Shown here piece after piece: positions 9,694-21,316 of a stretch of 64,000 nt of DNA. The position numbers were made by a program, and so were the translations under genes. This DNA comes from Tetradesmus obliquus. Its lineage: Eukaryota; Chlorophyta; Chlorophyceae; Sphaeropleales; Scenedesmaceae. The stretch lies in assembly GCA_030272155.1 (NCBI GenBank), contig CP126191.1, forward strand, positions 5,478,501-5,542,500, written 5' to 3'. A model generated the notes under the pieces. That model did no database searches, was not told where the DNA came from, and saw nothing but the letters and a program-made list of their open reading frames with translations. Position 1 is the stretch's first letter, and the number at the start of each line of letters is the position of its first letter.

Positions 9694-12600
9694 GCAGCAG
9701 ATGATGTGAAGCAGCCCTCAGCATTTATCTGCTTGTGCAACCGTGGTCTCTGGGGAACGCAGGGAAGGTGTGGCAGCAACGCTGCAGCGTTTCTACATGT
9801 GGAGTGCAGCATTCAGCATGTTTCAGAACCACACCATGATGGCATCGACACCACCACCAAAGCATGCAGCACGTATGGCGCACCTGTGTGCTGCAGTTGA
9901 CTGCAGTGCGGCCGCCGCTGCGCGTGCCCTGCCCATGCTGCAGCCCACTTTGCTGTGGGCAACGGCCAGCAGTGCCACGCGTCACCTGTAGTGCACAAAG
10001 ACGTAGCTGTTAGTCACGTACATTCCACTAGCCCTGGCCTCCGCCCGTATCAAGCGGTGAGCACAGCACTGAGCAGCACATGCCAGCATGAATGCGCGGC
10101 TGCATGTGCTGCGCGGGTGCACCAGTTGATCCATGCAAGCCATGCAGCATGCCGGAACTGTAGCATCCACCAGTACACAGAGCCCGCCCATGCACTGCCT
10201 GAGCCTGCCATGCAGCGCACCTGCAGAGACTTGGGTGCTGTTGAGCAACACGTTGCCGCATGCTGCCCCTGCACTGCTAGTCCGTGCCACATTCAGGAGC
10301 AGCAGCTCCTGATCTTCACCAGGCTGACTGTGTTGCTAGCTGTGTGGGGCCAGCCTGCACGCAAAGGCAGCCCTGTGCAAGCATGAGCAGACATGCCTGA
10401 ATACCAGCGTTCTAGTGTCCTAATAGATGCTAAATCCAAGCATAGACGTGGCTGTATTGCCCCATGCAACACAGACAGCTGCAGCAGGCTGCTGTAGATG
10501 GAGCCTTGCTGTCACCTGACCATGCCGGCTTGCGAGCACAAGTCGCCTCAGATCAAAGCCACAAATGGGCCTTCTCGACGTCCAGCGAAGCTCTAATGCT
10601 GCCGTCGAACGCAATATAGCACAAGGTGTGGTGAGCCCCGCTCGCAGGGGCAAGCCTTGCTGCAAAATATTTGTCAATGCAGCATAATGCGGTTTGCTTA
10701 TCTAGCTGCTGGGTAATTAATACCAGACAAGCCCAACTCGAGAGGGCCACGGAGCAGCAAGGGAGACAGCAGGCCGTGCGTGGTGCTGATCAAGCCATCC
10801 TTTAACATGAATCTTCACGCGGTGCTGACTGCAAGAGCAGCGTGGGAAGATCTTGCTGTCTCTTGTCACAAGCAAGTGACGGTTCGCATCTGCAGGATTT
10901 TCTGCCTTTCAATGTCAATTGAAACCTGAAAATTCTATATTTACCGTGAAACACACGTCGACTGCTTGACGTCAACGACCCACACCGATCCACAGTGTTC
11001 AAAAATAAGCATAGTGGCGAGGACTTGACCAGGCAGACCGTACAGCCCCCGGGCAGGGCAAGCCATGCCTTCTGATGCTTAACACATTACCCAAGTCCAA
11101 ACCGCACGCCAGCCAGATGAACTGAGCAAGCTTGGACAAGGCGTGTGTGCCAGATGAACTGACCAAGCTTGGACAACGCTATAGAAGCAGGTGATGGACA
11201 AAACTGCAAAGGCACCGTGTGTGAAATGCCAAAAAAGGTGCAAACATCACAAAACCTCAGCTGGCAATCCACCTGACGAAGCAAACACTCTGAACAGCTG
11301 CTTCAGGTGCAACTAAAGCTGGGTACAAGGTAAGGTGCAGTGTTGAGCAGTGCCAGTCCCCCAATGGCCTGTTCACACTGATACAGCGCCTGCTGATGCA
11401 CAACTGAAAACGCACCAGCTGGCTAGCCCTAAAATCGGCAGGTGCCGTGGATCACAGGCCAGCAAATCCCAAATGCTGCAGAGCACTGCTGCTGCTGCTG
11501 CTGTACAAGAGCTATTGCTGTGTGAAGCATCATCTACTAGCACTGAGCAAAAGTTCAAGGCAGCACTGCCATGCCTTCTCAAAAACATGTCCATGACAGT
11601 GGGCAGGCGCCAACACAGCGTAGCCGCCATGCGCTTGAGCAATGCGTCAACTTTATGCACCACGTGACGTGTGCAAACCACGGACTATGTAAACGAATAC
11701 AAACGGCTATGTACATGTGTGCAGTCAGCCGTAGCGGCTGCTGTGATCGGGCCCAGTGATCAACTTGATGGGCTGCAAGCACCATTAAGATGGACAGCGC
11801 CAGCACCATCACACACAGACAAGCAAACGGCCTTGCTGCATACCCCCATACAATGCTAGGCACTTTGCATGCACCATTTGCTAGCACAGCAGGAGCGCAA
11901 AACATACATAGCTTGTCTGCCGCGTTAACAAACCGTATTAAGCAGCAACGGCTGACAAGGCCATGTCATGTGTGTGCGATGCTGCCTGAGCAGAGTGGCA
12001 AGCCATGCAGTTACGCCCACACTGATGGTGGCATCTGCCAGTGACCGCGACAAAATTGCACCAGCGTGATGCTATCTGCCTCAGCGTGCAATGCCTGCCA
12101 GTGGGCGGCAGATACATCAGGCAAAAACCGGTCCTTCGCCTACTCCAGACGAATTTGAGTGTAATTAGTAACTAGTACGCGAAAACCAGCATTCATGCCT
12201 GCTGCTGCACCAGCAACCAGCGCTCAAACTGATGTGGGCTGCAGGCCTGCATGCAATACATCACACCCTTCGCCAGGCACACCTATTGAATCAATAACAA
12301 AACAGCATGTGAGCCAGCACAACAGTACTGCATCACACAGCGTCCACTCTGTGTGCTGGTCCAGCATACCAAGCAGTGAGCAGTGCATAGGCCAAGGTGA
12401 GTGGCGGGTGCCACGCTTGCAGCACAGCATTGCAGCACAACGTTGCAGAAGCTGGTCTTGCGGAAACGCAAGTGATAAGCCCCCATGCCGCCATCTCAAA
12501 CCCTGCGAAAGAGCAGCCAAGCAGGCGTGCGCTCATCCCCGCCCCCGCGCAACACGAGCTCCAACAGCCGTGCAACTGCCAGCAAGCCTTGCCGTGTACA

Positions 12601-13239
12601 ATGCAGGCATCCATGCACAGTCCTCTTGAGCAGCAGTGACGTCTGCCACCACGCACATACAAGCAAGCCAAGCATGAACAAATCTTTTGAAGTGTTGATG
12701 GATGATGTTCAACAACACATGTTAACACGTGGTGGTACACAGTTCTGAGCGGCATGGCTGCTGCCGCTGTACTGTGTGATGCCCTTTATGTAGCAGCACC
12801 TGCCCGCAGGTGGCATACGCTCGCAGTCCGTCGACTGACGCAAGCCAGGTGCCACAATCAAGTTAAGTTCACACAAGTGCAACACAAGATGCGCCTGCTT
12901 GGCGTGAGTGCAGATCACGCCCCAGAAAGTAATCTACAGCCTGCATGCAAGCGGACAGCAAGCATGCCAAGAGCACTTGACCCAAGCACATACACACATG
13001 GCGCAAGGCCCCACTCCCACAACACGGCATGCTCACGCAGGACCGCTCCTGCACCAAGATACACACACAACCTGCGCAAGCAAGCAGCTGCCAAACACGG
13101 ATACAGCGTGCCGCAGCTGCAGCTCTCAAGTCACCACTCCGATCACGTACACACATCACACCACCAGTAAACATACAATCATAGGCCAACACAGCGCCGA
13201 GCACACCAATGCGTCTCAGCACCCTGCGCTGCTGAGTGC
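9694..13239. other. Gene-poor stretch, 3.5 kb
   Basis: Only short ORFs occur on either strand, none with a domain or a consistent splice chain. The part nearest 9.7-10.3 kb probably holds the promoter and a missing first exon of the OPR-like gene. A 39 bp near-duplication occurs at about 11113-11178 (agatgaactgascaagcttgg). The part near 12.7-13.2 kb is likely 3' UTR of the Rit1-like gene. Base composition is less triplet-biased than in the neighbouring exons. Confidence 0.45.
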
Positions 13240-13468
13240 TCAGTTCAGGTCGCTTGACAGCGCCGCTGCTCGCCGCCGGGCTTGGCTGGCAGCAGTGCGC
13301 CGGCCCTTGCCGCTGCTGCAGCTACCGCCGCCTCCCCCTCCCCTGCGCCGCTCCTCAAAGAAGTTGAACACCTGCTTCAGCGAGCCGCGCGTGGGCCGCG
13401 CAGCAGGGTAGCAGCTGCTCACCAGCGCGAGCCGCTGCCTCACGCTGTGCTTGCTCACAGGCTCTGCC

Positions 13469-13507
<39 letters not shown>

Positions 13508-16500
13508 GCTGCTGCCCAGCCAGCCACAAACTGCGGGCCACAGTCCACAGCTGTAGCCGACGCGCTGGCAGCTGCGGCTGCGTCAGGAGGCGTAAAGCAA
13601 GCAAGTAGCATCGCGACTGCCATGCACACGCAGTTGTCGTGCCCTGCAAAGAGCAGCGTGCAGCACAGCAGTAAGCATTGCAGCGAGCAGTGGCAGCAGA
13701 GCAAGCCAAGGGTACATACATGCGACTCTGTCAATGGTAATGTTGCTGGGCCTTGCATATCCAAAGGAAGCTTGCTTAGCCCAAGCAATAGGCGCATCTA
13801 GAACATCAGCAGCTGCGACACATTGCACACTCCGCTGCGTGTGTGCCACGTCATCTGCTGCGACCTCGCCTACACCACGGGACAGCAAACAAGACGAGGG
13901 AAGTGCCAGCCACACAAATCAATGGTAAGCTGAAGCGCCCATAGCCAGTGCTGCTGCGCCTCACCCTCCACATCATGCAGCAGCACCAGGTGGCCTGCAG
14001 CCAGGTGTGCTGACACAAACTCCAGCGCCTCCTGCAGGTGCTGCTTCAGGCTGGACCTGTCACGCTTCGCACACTCCACAGGCAGCCACTTGAGCCGCGG
14101 CAGCTGCTGCTGCTGCCCGCCAACACCCACAGGCACAGCAGCATGGTCGTCGCTGCTGGTGCTGTAGTAGGCGCTGCTGCAGTTGCTGTCAGAGGAGCTG
14201 CTACTGCTCTCACTGGCGGCAACGCCGCAGCTGCCAATGCTGCTGATGCTGTCGGCACTGCCAGTGTGTGCGTGATGGCTGCCAGTCCTAGCTGCTGTAC
14301 GTCCATCTGGTTGCCGTACAGCTGCAGCAGGCTGCTGCTGCCGCCGCTGCGCAGGCTTGGACTTGCTGAGCAGCTCAGTAAGCATGCCGCCTTTGCGGCT
14401 GACCCCCTGCTTGGCTGCAGCAGGCACTTCAAGCCTGCTGATGCTGAAATTGTTGTTGCCAATGCCGGCCTCTGCTGCTGCAGCAGAGCCGCTGCTGTTG
14501 TCACCGTCTCCATCGCCATCGCCAGCCGCAACAGCAGCAACCTCTGCTTGCTGCTCTTGCTGTGGCTGCTGCTGCTGGTTCTGGCGGGCCCAGTCACTGC
14601 AGCTGCTGTAGCTGCTGCTCAGCGGCTTCAGCGCATGGCTGCTGCCCTGCCAGCAGTATGTCGGCTTGAAGCACAGCCCAGCAGCGGCAGCAGCACACCA
14701 GCCGGGCCTACCGCCTGGCGCACTGCCGCACACTGCACCCCGACCATCGCCATCGCCGGCCCCAGGCACAGCAGGCATGCCCTCCGACTGCAGCTGCATC
14801 GACTGGTACTCCTGCTGCAGCGCCGGCGACATGGCAGTGCCGCAGCACAGCACAGCATCCACGGTGCGCCACACATCTGCTGCGCTGGCGCCCTGCAGGT
14901 TGCCCAGCGCAAGCCCAGTGCTGCCCAGCCAGTACACACCCGGCGCAGCGCGCACCACTTTGAGCCCAGCGGCAGCTGCCTCCGCGTACAGGCCGTCAGC
15001 GCCGCTGCCGCCTCCGCAGCCCTTGGGCGCAGGGTGGTGCCTGTCTGTCGCCACGCCATGCGCTGACGGCAAAGCCCCAGCACGCTGGGAAGCAGCCTGC
15101 AGCAGCTGCTGCCCTATGCTGCTGCTGCTGCTCCTGCCATACGCCAAGCTGCGGTGGTGCGCCAGCAGCTGCTTCACGGCAGCGCCCACGCCAGCCGGCC
15201 CGCAGCTGAGCAGCGTCTCGTAGTTGTCCCAGAACAAGCCAGGCGTGAGCCCCGCTGCCCAGCTCTCCTCGTCATCGCCCGCGCCAGGCACATACACGTA
15301 CGACCAGCTGCTGAGCTGCGCGCCGCTGCCGCTGCCACGGGCGCTGCTGCCTGCCCTGCTCGGTGCGCGGCCGAGCTTGGATGCTGCCTTGCTGCTGCTG
15401 CTGCCGCTGCCTGGCAGCTCATCGTCGCTGAGGTCGTCCAAGTCCTGCATGCCTGCGCCGGCTGCTGCGCTGGCGCCATACGCGCGCGCTGCCTGGCGCT
15501 GGCATTGCTGCGGCTGAGAGGCGGAGACCAGCAGCAGCGGCGTAAACGGCAGGCTGCTGGGATGCGCCACCTGCACAGCGCCAGCAGCAGCAGCAGCACA
15601 CCACATTCAGCACTCGCAGGTCAGTCCAAGCATGCTGCAGGCCACCGCAAATCCTACGCTGGCGGCCCGTCAACTGCGCACAACACCCTCAAAGCTACCA
15701 AGCCCGCTTGCAGGCAGAACACACAAAACCACACACAGAATGGTGATAGCACTTCATGTGGCCATTCCAACCCACCCACCTGGTTGGTCCAGATCAGGCT
15801 GTCCTGCGTCACCCACAGCGGCCGCAGCGGCTTGCGCAGCCGCGCCGCCAGCCCGCGCACGTCAGCCCCAACCTCCAGCAGCCGCTCCACCCAGCCGTCA
15901 AGCTTGGCCTCCATCGCCTGCCGCTCATGCGCAGGCACCCACAGCGGCAGGTGCAGCCCTGTGTCCCATGCCACCTCAGCAGCAGCAGCAGCTGCTGCTG
16001 CGGCAACATCATTGGCGTCAGCAGCAGCGCGTGCAGGGTCTGCACCTGCGCTCCTGCTGCTGGCGGCGCTGAGCTCACTGTCGTGGCTGCAGCTGCTGCA
16101 GGCGCTGGGGCTGCCCGGCTGCAGCCGCGCGGCGCTGCTGGCGCTGCATGCGCTGTTGCTGTCGTCAGCAGCAGCACAGGCTGCTGCTGGCACTGCCACC
16201 GGCGGAGGCGCGAACGCACACAGGCCATCGTAACCTACTCCTGTCTCCTCGTCCATCCAACTGCTGTCTGTGCTGCTGCCTAAGCTAGCAGCAGCCGCTG
16301 CTGCTGCAACCTGCTGCCCATCCACAACGCCCCAGCTGCTACCTACATGCTGCTGCTGCTTTTGCTGCTGTTGCTGTACAAGCCCAAAGCCAAAATCAGC
16401 AGCTTCCTCGTCATCAACATCCTGCTCCGCAGGCATATGATACACGCCAGGCTTGAAGTCACTGATGCCTGGCAGCGTCGCCACGTCCTCTAAGTCTGTG

Positions 16501-18578
16501 CTGCGCCAAATGTCCAGGATGCTTGCTGCATCACCCGGTTGGTGGCTGGTGCCATTCAGCACCACCACAAGCATCTCAGGCAGCGCCAGCCCACTGGCCC
16601 CGCAGCTACTGCTCATGCTGCTGCCATGCCCTGCTGCCGTGCCAGGCCTGCACACTGAGCTGCCAGCCTCTGCCAGCGACGACGCGACACTTTGGGCGAG
16701 CTGGTGGGGCGAAGGGAACGCAAAGTCTGCGCACGACTCGCCTGCTGCAGCGCCAAGGTCGCCACCGCTGACTGACACTGCTGACCCTACAGTCGGCGGG
16801 CCGTTTGCAGGCAGCTGCAAGCCCCACTGCACCTCATGCTGCTCCAGCTGGCACAGCTGCTGCAGTGCCGGCATGCCACAGCTGCTGGCTGCCACTGCGG
16901 CGGCTGGCTGCTGCTGCTCGTCCTGCAGTGCTTCATGTATGCTGTTGAACTCGGCTGACAGTGCACCGCAGCAGCCCAAGCGCGGCGTCACAGGCTCTGC
17001 TGCGTCGCCAGTGCCTATGCTGAAGCCAGCTGCGGCTGGCTGGCTGCCTGCAACACCTGCTACCGCAGCTGGTGGTGCTGCTGCTGACAGTAGTGCTTGC
17101 TGGTGTTGTTGCTCAAAGTGCTGCTGCTCCTGCTGCTGCTGCTGCTCTGGTCCCACTGCTGCTGCTGCTATGGGCTCGTCAACACAAAAGGCTTGCACAC
17201 AGCCACCGCTGTGTGGAGGGGAGCTGCCAAGCAGGCAGCTGCTAGCAGGGGCAGAGCTGGCAAACAGCACTGCTGGCACCTCTGCAGCAGCGCCAAACGC
17301 AGCGCTAGCGTCAACGCTGCTCTCGCGGCCGATGGTGTGGCACGACACACGTGGGATGCGCCTTTTTGGTGAGATGCCGCAGTCGTGGTGCAGCAGCGCA
17401 AGCCTGTGCCGCACATCTGTCTCATCCAGCCACTCCTGCAGCGACGGCTGCGGCGAGATGTGCAGCGACATGCTGCGGTGCAGCGCGGCTGCCCGCGATG
17501 ATGGGCTGCCGCCCACTCCTGCATAGTTGGGGGGCCGCTGCAGCTGGCTGTACATGTGCTGCGCGTGTGGCTGGTCAGGCGTGCTGGGCCGTGCAACAGC
17601 CACTGACAGGCCCGCTGACAGCAGCTCCATGCAGCTGTCACCCATGCAGTCGAGCAGCAGCTCCTCCACCTCAGCAGCACTGCTGCACGTGGAGCTAGCG
17701 TGCTGCTGCTGCGCTAAACTATGCTGCTGCCGCTGCTGCTGCTGCACTAGCGCATGCTGCTGCTGCTGCACATGCTGTTGCTGAGATTGCTGTTGGTGCT
17801 GCAGCTGAGGCGCGTGCGTTGCTGCGGAGCTGCAGGAGCTGACGATGCATGGCTCATCTGTGCGCACAGAGATGCTGGTCTGTGTGTCTGCTACTGGAGT
17901 CAGCACCTCGCCATCCTGCGTGGTGTACGAGCGGCGCCGCTGCTCTTTCTGCGCGTCGTGCAGCCGCACACGAGCAACTGCCCTGTTGAGCACTGCCGCC
18001 CAGATGGGGATGGTCTTGCTCATTGCATCCTGCAGCACAGACAGTGAAGTGCAGTGGTGTGTGCAGGTGAGGCCCTTGCACAGGATGCTGCAAATGAACA
18101 GTGGCATGAAGGCTGCTATTGTAATTGCATAAGCCAGTGTGGCAGCACTCAGTGACTGCCAGCTGCCAGGTGCCAGATCAAGCCATGCTCAGCAGTTGCT
18201 GCCTACTGCAGCTGCCTTGCTGCTTCTCACCGGCGCTCTCTTCCCCTTCCGTGTTGCGTCCACAATGATACATCCTCCCTTGCGTGCCGCAATCTCAGCG
18301 ACGTGCCAGTTCAGGCGAGTTGTAGAGAAGGTCTGGTTATGCTGATGCCCGTCGGTGGACTTGAAGTAGCAAGTCCCGTCCGGGCGAGGTGCATACCATA
18401 GACCGCATCTGAGGTTAGCCAGAAGCGGTAAGTCCGGGTAAAGCACGCGAATCTCACTGCAGAAGGCAGCATCGTCCACTATGCTTGAGAGGCAGTTGAA
18501 CAGCGAGTGCTCTTCCTTTTTCAGCTCTCTGCAAAGCTTATAAATGCTTTGTTTCGATGATATCGTTTCAACCGGCAT
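13240..18578 (-). CDS. RIT1: Rit1-like initiator-tRNA 2'-O-ribosylphosphate transferase, strongly expanded
   Basis: Four exons on the minus strand: 18578-18231, 18029-15780, 15570-13965 and 13643-13240, giving about 1535 residues with all phases closing. In yeast, Rit1 adds a ribosylphosphate to A64 of initiator tRNA, keeping it out of elongation. Exon 1 has the N-terminal hallmark NLRCGLWY, CYFKSTDGH, FSTTRLNWH and DATRKGKRAP. Exon 2 opens with AMSKTIPIWAAVLNR and ends with WDTGLHLPLWV and WVTQDSLIW. Exon 3 has AGDDEESWAAGLTPGLFWDN. Exon 4 has GHDNCVCMAVAMLLACF and the C-terminal ARPTRGSLKQVFNFF, typical of the DUSP-like Rit1 C-domain. The yeast protein is near 510 residues; the excess is low-complexity Gln/Ala/Ser sequence in exons 2 and 3. 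In the DUSP-like loop the usual Cys is replaced (LLHDVEG-HDN). The ATG at 18578 (caccATGc) is the first in frame. Confidence 0.88.
13471..13506. repeat. (CTG)12 encoding polyGln in Rit1-like exon 4
   Basis: A pure triplet run between the CVCMAVAML segment and the conserved VSKHSVRQRL block, read as Gln on the minus strand. It lengthens a surface loop without breaking the frame. Confidence 0.9.
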
Positions 18579-18833
18579 GGTGGCTGTCAAGCAGCTCCTC
18601 TACGAACACGTTCTACACTGTCGCCAGCATGTCTGCTTCCATCCTGCTCGCTGTGCTACACATACACACTCACACTGTGCCCCTGAATCCTTCACACGGC
18701 CTTGCGATGCGGAACGTTCAGCAGCAACATTCATGACCCTGTGTTACAGGAGGTGTAACTTCAGGGCTCAGTTACCAAGCAGTCACGAAGGTATCATAAT
18801 GGGTGCCAGCAGCGTTGAAAGACACCGAAAATT

Positions 18834-19842
18834 TTAAAATTCAACAGGACGGGGTGGCAGCAGCGCCTGAAGGCGTACTGCTGCGCGCTGCAGCACTAGG
18901 TCTGACAGCCCCATCGCTGCCGCCTGCTGCAGCACAGTGCGCATGCCGCTTGGCAGATCTGCCCAGCGGGCTGCGCCACCAGCGCCCTCCCGCACAATTT
19001 GAGGTCTCTGCTGCTGCTGGGCTGCTGCTGCAGCCGTCCCAGCCGGCTGCCATGCACTGCCAGGCCTGGGCCTGAAGGCCTCACTGTGTGGGACAGCCCC
19101 AGGCACTGCCATGAGGTCATCCAGGCTAGCCAGAAACACATCAAAGCCGGCTTCCAGCTCGTCAGCAGCGGCACCGGCGGCAGCAACAGCTGGGTTGTCG
19201 CTGGCAACAGACGACGAACTGCGGCGGCGCCTGGCTCTGCTGTGCCTGCGGGCTTCATCATCACTGTCCACCCAGTCACTGTCAGAGCCGCTGCCACTGG
19301 CTGTGGAGGCACTCGCAATCCCGTCATCTTCACTGCTGCTACTGCTGTCACTGCTACTACTGCTGCTGTCGTTGCTACTGCTGCTGCTGCTGCTGCTGCT
19401 GCCATCATGCTTAGAGGGGCTGCTAAAGCCTCGCTGCTGCACGGGCTTTGGCCTCACCATGCCAGCATCACCTGCGACTGCAGCATCTGCCACTGCAGCA
19501 GCTGCAGACCGTGTCACGCGCCTGGCTCGCTTCTGCTGTTGCTCGTGCTGCGAACTGGATGCGCCAGCAAGCGCCTGACTAGCACCAGCTGCATCCTGTT
19601 GCTGCCCCTGCTCCTGTGCCTCTCTTGACCGCTTCCTGCTGCTGCTGCCTTTCTGCAGCTCTTGGCCAGCAGTGTGCTGACTGGCAGCAGCAGGCCCTGC
19701 ACCTGCAGCAGCCTTAGCAGCTGCCTGCGCACTCTGCCTGCGGTGCCGTGCACCAGCAGCAGCCGAGGGCCCTTCAGCAGCAGCAGCTGCAGCCTGTTGC
19801 TGCTGTGTCCCAGCCCCGCCGCCAGCTCTCTGCCTGCCATCG

Positions 19843-19875
<33 letters not shown>

Positions 19876-19903
19876 GACTGCCGGCGCCGGCGTGTGTGCT
19901 GTC

Positions 19904-19938
<35 letters not shown>

Positions 19939-20173
19939 GGCCTGAGGCTGTGCCTGAGCTCGAATGCCGGCGCTGTGCCCCACGCCCGCTGCACGCGCTG
20001 ACGCTGCTCCAGCAGACTCTGCTGCAGCTGCTGCTCAGCTGCAGTGGTGTAGCTCCAGCCGTGCTGCTGCTGCTGGGTGCTGCTTCTGCTTGCCAAGGCA
20101 CACCATGCGGACCAGATGTGATGCACATGCCGGCGCACGGCCACTATTGTAGCCCAGTCGCTGCACTCACTGC
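18834..20173 (-). CDS. Gln/Ser-rich protein, 3' exon; unrecognised
   Basis: An open frame of about 445 codons beginning at a likely 3' splice site (GGCCGCAG, near 20173). The frame stays open to 20306 but without an ATG. The first part, SDWATIVAVRRHVHHIWSAW and then EQRQRVQRAWGTAPAFELR, looks like folded sequence. The middle is Gln-, Ser- and Ala-rich with basic stretches (KRARRVTRSAAA) and an acidic SSSEDDG segment. The end has DLPSGMRTVLQQAAAMG. The composition suits a nuclear protein. It may be the last exon of the gene upstream at 20.5-23.1 kb or a separate gene; I could not find a phase-matching donor to decide. No domain recognised. Confidence 0.45.
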
Positions 20174-20544
20174 GGCCAGCAGACAGGTACACACACGACA
20201 GGAGCAGCCAGCAAAGTGTTGCCGCATCATTGTGCAGTACATACCTAGCATGCAGGCTGCTGCTGCTGTGTTCTTGGGATGGATGCACAAATGCGGCACC
20301 AACCACAGTGCCAAGCGCACAGTGCCCTCAATAACAGACAGCAGGAAGCTTCACCAACAACTAGCTGCAGCATAAGCAGCACACCTACAGCCTGCGGCTG
20401 CTTGACACTGCCCCTGCTGTCCGCCAGCAAAGAGCTGTCAGTGTTCAGGATAGGACACCAGCTGCCACTGAGCTAGCTCTAGCTCCCACACTGGCTGCGC
20501 CGCCAGGTCAACACCAGCAGTGTGTGTTATGTGCCGCTGCCCGC

Positions 20545-20747
20545 TCACATGTACTCGGTGGCCGCCAGGTCAGCTTCACCATCAGCAGCATCGCCAGCTG
20601 GCAGCCGCCGCCGCTTGGCGCTGTCGCTGGCCCAGCGCTGACCCAGCCACTCCCGGGGTGGCACCGCCCTCACCACCATCTCGTAGCCATCAGGCTCCAG
20701 CACATACCGCGACACCACAGCAGGCAGCCCACCGCTGCTGCTGCCCT

Positions 20748-20801
<54 letters not shown>

Positions 20802-21284
20802 CTGCCAGCTCCTGCCTCAGCACCGCCCCCGGCCTGTCCAGCAGCTGCTGCACGGTCCAGTCAGGCAGTGGTCTGGCGTGTGGGGCTGGTTGCAGCGGGC
20901 CAGTGGCAGGCTGGCTGCCGATGCTATCTGCTGCTGCTGCTGCTGCTGCATACTCAATCAGGTCTCCTATCCATGCTTGGATGGCGCCAGGCACCTGCAA
21001 CACACACATCCAGGAGCCGTATGATTCGGTCAAATTACAGCAGCAGCCGCAGCAGGAGGCCAATCCTGAGCAGACATGGTAGGGGACACAGGGCTACAAG
21101 TTGCCGGACGCTGCAAGGCATACCCTGAGCAGGTGGCTGGCTGCGTCATGCAACGCTTACCAGCTTACTGCCGCCCTCTGCCAGCTTGTTCTGCTGCCTG
21201 AACACACCAGTCATCAGGGCTGGAGCAAGCGCAGCAGCTGCTGCTGCCGCTCCCTGCAGCCTGACGGCAGTTTCGTCTGCATTG

Positions 21285-21316
<32 letters not shown>

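Noticed and set aside
15154..16233. Plus-strand ORF of about 360 codons inside the Rit1-like gene
   Set aside because: It is antisense to conserved Rit1 blocks and consists of low-complexity residues.
19847..19935. CTG run as a possible transposon end
   Set aside because: No terminal inverted repeats, target-site duplication or transposase in the vicinity; it is part of a Gln-rich exon.
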